From Pseudomonas sp. B28(2017) (GTDB lineage Bacteria; Pseudomonadota; Gammaproteobacteria; Pseudomonadales; Pseudomonadaceae): a stretch of 64,000 nucleotides of DNA. The stretch covers positions 1-64,000 of the forward strand of contig NZ_NEJH01000012.1 in assembly GCF_002113025.1 (NCBI RefSeq), in the 5' to 3' direction. The translations under genes and the position numbers were made by a program. Of the stretch, positions 58,643 to 64,000 are shown piece by piece (the first letter of the stretch is position 1; every line of letters begins with the position of its first letter). Below the pieces are notes generated by a model. That model was not told where the DNA came from. It was given only the letters and a program-made list of their open reading frames with translations, and made no database searches.

Positions 58643-60709
58643 ATGAAAAATAATAATAGCCCGCTACGCCATCTGCCTTGGCTGCTGCTGGCAATCGTAG
58701 GTGCGTGTGCCTTGGGTGTCGTGGCATTGCGCCGAGGCGAGGCAATCAACGCCTTGTGGATTGTGGTCGCTGCCGTGGCCATCTATCTGGTCGCCTATCG
58801 CTACTACAGTCTGTTCATCGCTAGCAATGTCATGCAACTCGATGCGCGACGGGCCACTCCCGCTGTGCTCAATAATGACGGTCTGGACTACGTTCCGACC
58901 AACAAACACATTCTTTTTGGTCACCACTTCGCGGCCATTGCCGGCGCGGGGCCGCTGGTCGGCCCGGTGCTGGCAGCGCAGATGGGCTACCTGCCCGGCA
59001 CGCTGTGGCTGATCGCCGGCGTGGTGCTGGCCGGTGCGGTGCAGGACTTCATGGTCCTGTTCATGTCCACCCGCCGTAACGGCCGGTCCCTGGGCGATAT
59101 GGTCCGTGAAGAAATGGGCCGTATCCCCGGCACCATCGCACTGTTCGGCTGCTTCCTGATCATGATCATCATCCTCGCAGTGCTGGCGCTGATCGTGGTG
59201 AAGGCGCTGGCCGAAAGCCCGTGGGGCATTTTCACAGTGATGGCGACCATCCCGATCGCGATGTTCATGGGCATCTACATGCGCTACATCCGCCCCGGTC
59301 GCATCGGTGAAATCTCGGTGATCGGCGTGCTGTTGCTGCTCGGTTCGATCTGGCTGGGCGGGCAGATTGCCGCGGACCCGGTGTGGGCCAAGGCCTTTTC
59401 CTTCACCGGTGTGCAGATTACCTGGATGCTGATCGGTTACGGTTTCGTGGCCGCCTCGTTGCCGGTGTGGCTGATCCTGGCGCCACGCGACTACCTCTCT
59501 ACGTTCCTGAAAATCGGCACCATTGTCGGGTTGGCGATCGGCATCCTGATCACCATGCCGGAGCTGAAGATGCCGGCACTGACCCAGTTCGTCGACGGCA
59601 CCGGCCCGGTATGGAAGGGCGGTCTGTTCCCGTTCCTGTTCATCACCATCGCCTGTGGCGCGGTCTCGGGCTTCCATGCGCTGATCTCCTCCGGAACTAC
59701 ACCGAAACTGCTCGATAACGAGGTCAACGCCCGTTACATCGGCTACGGCGGCATGCTGATGGAATCGTTCGTGGCCATCATGGCCATGGTCGCCGCGTCG
59801 GTGATCGAGCCTGGCGTGTACTTCGCCATGAACAGCCCGGCTGCCGTGGTCGGCGGTGATGTGGTGGCGGTGGCGCAAGCGGTCAGCAACTGGGGCTTCG
59901 CGATTACCCCGGAAGCCCTGCAAGCGGTGGCCCACGACATCGGTGAGACCACCATCCTGGCCCGTGCCGGCGGTGCGCCGACCCTGGCGGTGGGGATCGC
60001 GCAGATCCTGCACAGTGTGCTGCCGGGTGAAAATACCATGGCGTTCTGGTACCACTTCGCGATCCTGTTCGAAGCGCTGTTCATCCTCACTGCAGTCGAC
60101 GCCGGTACCCGTGCCGGGCGCTTCATGCTCCAGGACCTGCTCGGTTCCTTCGTGCCTGCGCTGAAACGCACCGAATCCTGGGCTGCCAACTTCGTTGCCA
60201 CCGCCGGTTGCGTGGCCATGTGGGGCTGGTTGCTGTACCAAGGGGTGATCGACCCGCTGGGCGGCATCAACACCCTGTGGCCGCTGTTCGGTATCTCCAA
60301 CCAGATGCTGGCCGGTATCGCGCTGATGCTCGGCACCGTGGTACTGATCAAGATGAAGCGCCAGCGCTACGTTTGGGTCACCATGCTGCCAGCCGTGTGG
60401 CTGCTGGTCTGCACCACCACCGCCGGCTTCATCAAGCTGTTCGATGCCAACCCGGCGATCGGCTTCCTGGCCCTGGCCAAGAAATACAGCGATGCGCTGG
60501 CCTCCGGTCAGGTGCTGGCCCCGGCCAAGAGCATCGACCAGATGCAGCACGTGATCTTCAACGCCTACACCAACGCAACGCTGACCGCGCTGTTCCTGTT
60601 CGTGGTGTTCAGCATCCTGTTCTATGCGCTCAAGGTCGGCATTTCCGCCTGGGGCAGCAAGGAGCGTACGGATAAAGAATCGCCATTCCAGGCGCTGCCG
60701 GAAGCGTGA
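58643..60709 (+). CDS. cstA: Carbon-starvation-type transporter CstA
   Basis: The 688-residue membrane protein is a CstA-family transporter. E. coli CstA and BtsT take up peptides or pyruvate. It has about sixteen helices and family motifs such as FGHHFAAIAGAGPLVGPVLAAQMGYLPGTLWLIAG and GAVQDFMVLFMSTRRNGRSLG. It is followed by ybdD and then yjiA, the usual pseudomonad order. A weak ribosome site (GGA) precedes the chosen ATG; the frame remains open 24 codons upstream. Confidence 0.93.
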   Translation: MKNNNSPLRHLPWLLLAIVGACALGVVALRRGEAINALWIVVAAVAIYLVAYRYYSLFIASNVMQLDARRATPAVLNNDGLDYVPTNKHILFGHHFAAIAGAGPLVGPVLAAQMGYLPGTLWLIAGVVLAGAVQDFMVLFMSTRRNGRSLGDMVREEMGRIPGTIALFGCFLIMIIILAVLALIVVKALAESPWGIFTVMATIPIAMFMGIYMRYIRPGRIGEISVIGVLLLLGSIWLGGQIAADPVWAKAFSFTGVQITWMLIGYGFVAASLPVWLILAPRDYLSTFLKIGTIVGLAIGILITMPELKMPALTQFVDGTGPVWKGGLFPFLFITIACGAVSGFHALISSGTTPKLLDNEVNARYIGYGGMLMESFVAIMAMVAASVIEPGVYFAMNSPAAVVGGDVVAVAQAVSNWGFAITPEALQAVAHDIGETTILARAGGAPTLAVGIAQILHSVLPGENTMAFWYHFAILFEALFILTAVDAGTRAGRFMLQDLLGSFVPALKRTESWAANFVATAGCVAMWGWLLYQGVIDPLGGINTLWPLFGISNQMLAGIALMLGTVVLIKMKRQRYVWVTMLPAVWLLVCTTTAGFIKLFDANPAIGFLALAKKYSDALASGQVLAPAKSIDQMQHVIFNAYTNATLTALFLFVVFSILFYALKVGISAWGSKERTDKESPFQALPEA

Positions 60710-60724
60710 TCGAGGATTTGCACC

Positions 60725-60922
60725 ATGTTCAATGACCTGAGTCGCCTCGGTAAATACCTCGGTCAGGCTGCGCGCCTGATGGTCGGCATGCCCGACTACG
60801 ACAACTACGTCGAGCATATGCAGACCAAACACCCGGACAAACCGGTGATGAGCTATGAGATGTTCTTTCGGGAGCGTCAGGAAGCCCGTTACGGTGGCAA
60901 GGGTGGGCCGAAGTGCTGTTGA
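60725..60922 (+). CDS. YbdD/YjiX-family small protein
   Basis: The 65-residue protein (DUF466) matches YbdD/YjiX, the partner always found behind cstA/btsT. It reads MFNDLSRLGKYLGQAARLMV, then MPDYDNYVEHMQTKHPDKPV and FFRERQEARYGGKGGPKCC with a terminal CC. It likely assists the transporter. It starts 15 bases after cstA, in the same operon. Confidence 0.94.
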   Translation: MFNDLSRLGKYLGQAARLMVGMPDYDNYVEHMQTKHPDKPVMSYEMFFRERQEARYGGKGGPKCC

Positions 60923-60949
60923 TCCGGTTGTCGGATTAATAGCAATACC

Positions 60950-61039
60950 TGTGGGAGCGAGCCTGCTCGCGATGGCGCTGTATCAGTCAACATAACTGTT
61001 GAAGCTGACGGCCCCTTCGCGAGCAGGCTCGCTCCCACA
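60950..61039. repeat. REPIN between ybdD and yjiA
   Basis: Exact 22-bp arms at 60950-60971 and 61018-61039 (TGTGGGAGCGAGCCTGCTCG and its reverse complement) enclose a 46-nt spacer with CAGTCAACATAACTGTTGAA. It divides the operon 47 bases before the yjiA start. Confidence 0.9.
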
Positions 61040-61085
61040 TTTGTTTTGTGTTCACTTTTTATTGTATGAAGCAGGAGAATCACAC

Positions 61086-62057
61086 TTGTCCTCTCCCATC
61101 CCGGTCACGATCCTCAGCGGCTTCCTCGGCGCTGGCAAGACCACCCTGTTGCGTCACCTGCTCAAAGCCGAGCACGGCCTGAAAATCGCCGTGATCGAGA
61201 ACGAATTCAGCGACGCCGGTATCGACACCCAGTTGTTGGGCGATGAACCGGTGCAAGTGATGACGTTGTCCAATGGCTGCGTCTGCTGCACCATCCATAC
61301 GGACCTGACCAAAGCGCTTTATCTGCTGCTAGAGCGTCTGGACCAGGGCGACATCGCCTTCGACCGCCTGGTGATCGAGTGCACTGGCCTGGCCGACCCG
61401 GCGCCCGTGGCGCAAACCTTTTTCATCGACGAAGAATTGCGCGAGCGCTATATCCTCGACGGCATCATCACGCTGGTCGATGCGGCACATGCCGACCTGC
61501 ACCTGACCCAGACCATCGCCCAGGCGCAGATCGGTTTCGCCGACCGCCTGCTGGTGAGCAAGCGCGATCTGGTGGACGAGCCGACCTTCACCGCGTTGAG
61601 CGAGCGCCTGACCCGCATCAACCGTCGCGCGCCGATCCGCGTGGTCGACCACGGCAAGATCGACCTGGCGGAGTTGCTCGACGTGCGCGGTTTCAATCTC
61701 AACGCCGACCTCGGTGGTGCGGTGAGTTTGCGACCAGTCAGCCAGGCTCCGTCCGTCGACCGCATTTCCAGCCTGGTGCTGCGCACCGAAAGGCCGCTGG
61801 ATATCGACAGACTCAGCGAGTTCATGAACGAGCTGCTGGAGGAGCATGGCAAGCAGTTGCTGCGCTACAAAGGTGTGTTGAACATCCTTGGCGAACCGCG
61901 TCGCATGGTGTTCCAGGGCGTCTTGAAGCTTTATGGATTCGACTGGGATACCGAATGGGCCGACGATGAAACCCGCGAAAGCGTTATCGTGTTCATTGCC
62001 GATGAGCTACCGGAAGAGAAAATTCGTGAGGGGTTTGCGCAGGTGGCGGCGGAGTAA
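61086..62057 (+). CDS. yjiA: CobW/YjiA-family GTPase
   Basis: The 323-residue GTPase belongs to the COG0523 metal-homeostasis group. Motifs are complete: Walker A GFLGAGKTTLLRH, the CxCC metal motif CVCCTI, DRLVIECTGLADP, and the SKRD guanine-specificity loop. The C-terminal domain is shorter than CobW. The start is TTG with AGGAG nine bases upstream; an ATG further up lies within the REPIN. It is the third gene of the cstA block. Confidence 0.92.
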   Translation: MSSPIPVTILSGFLGAGKTTLLRHLLKAEHGLKIAVIENEFSDAGIDTQLLGDEPVQVMTLSNGCVCCTIHTDLTKALYLLLERLDQGDIAFDRLVIECTGLADPAPVAQTFFIDEELRERYILDGIITLVDAAHADLHLTQTIAQAQIGFADRLLVSKRDLVDEPTFTALSERLTRINRRAPIRVVDHGKIDLAELLDVRGFNLNADLGGAVSLRPVSQAPSVDRISSLVLRTERPLDIDRLSEFMNELLEEHGKQLLRYKGVLNILGEPRRMVFQGVLKLYGFDWDTEWADDETRESVIVFIADELPEEKIREGFAQVAAE

Positions 62058-62088
62058 GCTCCAACATTTTCAGCGGGCCTGATGCCGC

Positions 62089-62157
62089 CATCGCGAGCAG
62101 GCTCGCTCCCACATTTGAAATGCGGTCCCTTGTGGGAGCGAGCCTGCTCGCGATGGC
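62089..62157. repeat. Inverted REP pair, arms facing inward
   Basis: Two 26-bp exact arms, 62089-62114 and 62132-62157, are ordered as in the element at the start of the window. The spacer is 17 nt in both cases. It lies between convergent yjiA and a GntR gene. Confidence 0.9.
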
Positions 62158-62160
62158 AAT

Positions 62161-62850
62161 TTATCCGGCAACACGATTATGGCTGACTACTGATCCAGAG
62201 TTCAGCAGTACCTCCTCAAGATGATCCAGATGCCGGTTCATCAACATTTCGGCCAACACAATATCCCCACGCTCCACCGCATCGACAATCTGTATGTGCT
62301 CCTGCCAGCCGCAATAATCATCTGTCTGGGCGTCAAACTGCGCAATCGCCAATGAGGTCAGAGGCACCAGGCTGCCAAGAAAATGCACCAGCGGTGCATT
62401 TCCCGCCATTTCGGCCAGTTGCAAGTGAAACGCCCCCGATAACCGAATCGATGGACCACGTTCCTTGCATTGGCGTTCGCTTTCGATCAAGGCACGCAGG
62501 CGTTTCAGGTCTTGCGCGCAGGGTCGCTGACACGCCAGCCGTACCAGCATGGTCTCGGTCAACCGCCGGGCATGCAGTGTCTGCCGGGTCTGCTCGGCAT
62601 CAAGTTCGGCGACGCGGGGACGATGGTTGACTCGAAGGAGGATGATTTGCTGATGGGACAGTCGCGTCAGCACATCACGCACATCGTTGCGTCGAACACC
62701 GAACATCTGCGCCAGGCTTTCTTCCGTGAAGCGGCTGGCCGAATGGATGCGCTGTTCGAAAATGGCATCGAGGATCCGCGAATACAGATCATCCACCGAA
62801 GGGCGGATGGGCAGGGTAACGAGTGTTTGTGGCGAGGCGAAGCCGATCAT
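62161..62850 (-). CDS. GntR-family regulator (FCD type)
   Basis: The 229-residue protein has a GntR winged helix (DLYSRILDAIFEQRIHSASRFTEESLAQMFGVRRNDVRDVLTRLSHQQIILLRVNHRPRVAEL) and an FCD ligand domain with metal-type residues (FHLQLAEMAGN ... EHIQIVDAVERGDIVLAEMLMNRHLDHLE). FCD regulators sense organic acids. I use the ATG with GGAG upstream. It follows another GntR gene by 25 bases. Confidence 0.9.
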   Translation of the reverse strand: MIGFASPQTLVTLPIRPSVDDLYSRILDAIFEQRIHSASRFTEESLAQMFGVRRNDVRDVLTRLSHQQIILLRVNHRPRVAELDAEQTRQTLHARRLTETMLVRLACQRPCAQDLKRLRALIESERQCKERGPSIRLSGAFHLQLAEMAGNAPLVHFLGSLVPLTSLAIAQFDAQTDDYCGWQEHIQIVDAVERGDIVLAEMLMNRHLDHLEEVLLNSGSVVSHNRVAG

Positions 62851-62875
62851 GGCCAATCTCCAGTTCGAAGAGGGT

Positions 62876-63580
62876 TCAACTGCCGAGGTTGTCTTCCGGG
62901 ATGTTCAGTTCGATGCCCATGCGCTGGCCTTCGCGCAAAATGTGCCGACGCATCTCGGCACTGGCCTGGGCGCTGTTCTTGCTGCGGATCGCCCGCACCA
63001 CGGCTTCGTTTTCTTCAAGGCGTTCAGCCAGATGCTCCGGGGAGTTGCGCAACACTTCGGCGCTTTGCTTGAGGGCATTGCTGGTTTGCTGGACCACGCT
63101 CTGGAAGATCGGGTTCGAGGTCAAGGTGAACAACTCCTCGTGGAAGGCGATATAAGCGCTGACTCCGGCTTCACTATCGCCAGCCTCCAGGGCTTCGCGC
63201 ATGTCCATCAGGGTCAGGCGCAGTTGCCCGACTTCCTTGCTGCTGATGGACTGCGCCACGAGGCCGACGATGAACGGTTCCAGGGTGTAGCGCAGTTGCA
63301 GCACATCTTCGAGGCTGGCTCCGGCCACGGCGCTGTCATGGCTTGCGTTGTCGCTGAGTTGCGCGTCGAGCACCACAACGCCTTTACCCGGCATTGAACG
63401 CACGAGGCCGAGGGTTTCCAGCACGATCACCGCTTCGCGCAGGCTCGGGCGGCTGATGCCCAGTTGTTCGGCCAGTTCACGCTGGCCCGGCAACATGTCG
63501 CCGGAGCGCCACTGCCCCCTGGCCAAAGCGGCCCGAAGTTTTTCTACCACTGAGTTGACGACGGTTGATGAGGTAATCAC
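62876..63580 (-). CDS. GntR-family regulator (FadR/FCD type)
   Basis: The 234-residue protein has a FadR-like winged helix (LRAALARGQWRSGDMLPGQRELAEQLGISRPSLREAVIVLETLGLVRSMPGKGVVVL) and an FCD domain with AYIAFHEELFTLTSNPIFQSV. It begins with GTG, with GGAGCG upstream. It stands immediately downstream of a DctA-type symporter gene on the same strand, suggesting control of dicarboxylate or organic-acid use. Confidence 0.9.
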   Translation of the reverse strand: MITSSTVVNSVVEKLRAALARGQWRSGDMLPGQRELAEQLGISRPSLREAVIVLETLGLVRSMPGKGVVVLDAQLSDNASHDSAVAGASLEDVLQLRYTLEPFIVGLVAQSISSKEVGQLRLTLMDMREALEAGDSEAGVSAYIAFHEELFTLTSNPIFQSVVQQTSNALKQSAEVLRNSPEHLAERLEENEAVVRAIRSKNSAQASAEMRRHILREGQRMGIELNIPEDNLGS

Positions 63581-63629
63581 TTGTTCGCTCCGTGAGCCGT
63601 GCCTGCGGGTCGGCAGGCACGGCGGTCAT

Positions 63630-64000
63630 TCAGAATTCTTTGGCTGCCGCTTGAGCAACCGGTTTTCGCGGCTGGAAGGTATAACCCGTCTGACCGGAAA
63701 GTACCTTGTTCGCCCGCTGCACATCGATGTCCTTTTCCCAGCGTGCGATGGCGACGGTCGCCACACAGTTGCCGATCAGGTTGGTCAGTGCCCGGCCGAT
63801 GCCCATGAACCAGTCCACGGCCAGCACCAGCACCAGACCCACCACTGGAATCGCCGGAATGGCGGTAAGGGTGGCCGCCAGAATCACCAGCGCCGAGCCC
63901 GGAATACCGTGGGCACCCTTGGAGGTGATCAACGATACCAGCAGAATCGTCAGCAGGTCGGTCATGGCCAGCGGCGTGCCGGTGGCGTTGGCGATGAACA
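63630..64000 (-). CDS. DctA-type dicarboxylate symporter, 3' end
   Basis: Only the C-terminal 123 or so residues are in view; the gene runs past the window end. The segment ATGTPLAMTDLLTILLVSLITSKGAHGIPGSALVILAATL, then VVGLVLVLAVDWFMGIGRALTNLIGNCVATVAIARWE, is the substrate- and cation-binding region of glutamate/aspartate/C4-dicarboxylate symporters, closest to DctA. It is followed by two GntR genes. The start and the exact substrate cannot be judged here. Confidence 0.93.
   Translation of the reverse strand, partial: FIANATGTPLAMTDLLTILLVSLITSKGAHGIPGSALVILAATLTAIPAIPVVGLVLVLAVDWFMGIGRALTNLIGNCVATVAIARWEKDIDVQRANKVLSGQTGYTFQPRKPVAQAAAKEF

Noticed and set aside
58664..60832. A 722-codon open frame opposite cstA
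   Set aside because: It is the mirror of a high-GC membrane-protein gene, rich in His, Asp and Gln with no domain. cstA on the other strand has full family motifs.

Overview
The window reads as chromosome of a Pseudomonas, most likely of the P. fluorescens group. The protein families, the CueR/CopA/CopZ and CioAB arrangements, a CstA-YbdD-YjiA block, and many palindromes built around GAGCGAGCCTGCTCGC all point that way. No rRNA, tRNA, CRISPR array, prophage or insertion sequence was seen. These statements come from reading the sequence and recognising families; no database was searched.

Layout. 0.1-6.5 kb: a chemoreceptor, a two-receiver diguanylate cyclase, a DUF2333 protein, a Nudix hydrolase and a SUI1/YciH factor. 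6.7-17.2 kb: arginine decarboxylase, a short VgrG with a DUF4123 adaptor but no effector behind it, a MATE exporter, a MazG-like enzyme coupled to a CmoM-like methyltransferase, two paralogous DUF4136 lipoproteins, and a PAS/kinase protein that lacks its phosphoacceptor histidine box. 17.4-24.5 kb: a MaoC/FabG/thiolase set, a dCache chemoreceptor and a RIO-type kinase. 24.7-28.3 kb: a copper efflux module (copA-cueR, copZ and a small secreted protein) with two readable CueR boxes. 28.4-34.2 kb: a Bcr/CflA exporter, an undescribed 57-residue gene behind a 14-bp tandem repeat, a quinone oxidoreductase/LysR pair, an ArsR-type regulator and adenine deaminase.

34.5-44.3 kb is the metabolic centrepiece: a dehydrogenase/TIM-barrel/DMT-transporter cluster, then a quinate/shikimate catabolic region. 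The latter has an MFS importer, a QuiC-type 3-dehydroshikimate dehydratase, a TetR regulator, a shikimate dehydrogenase homologue, type II dehydroquinase and a LysR regulator. The importer/quiC intergenic region carries a PcaR-like palindrome, and a second motif there recurs upstream of the dehydroquinase gene.

44.3-64 kb: trmA with a purine permease, a secreted protein, a DJ-1-like protein without its cysteine, an EntS-type MFS protein, the cyanide-insensitive oxidase cioAB with a perfect Anr box, rlmG, a LuxR solo divergent from ferredoxin-NADP reductase around a 20-bp dyad, mscL, an AT-rich gene-free stretch, radA, a PilZ protein, cstA-ybdD-yjiA, two GntR regulators and the 3' end of a DctA-type symporter running off the window.

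Nothing here is certainly a new system. The best leads are the regulatory wiring of the quinate region, the H-box-less kinase, the LuxR-solo/fpr dyad, and the small gene with tandem repeats.
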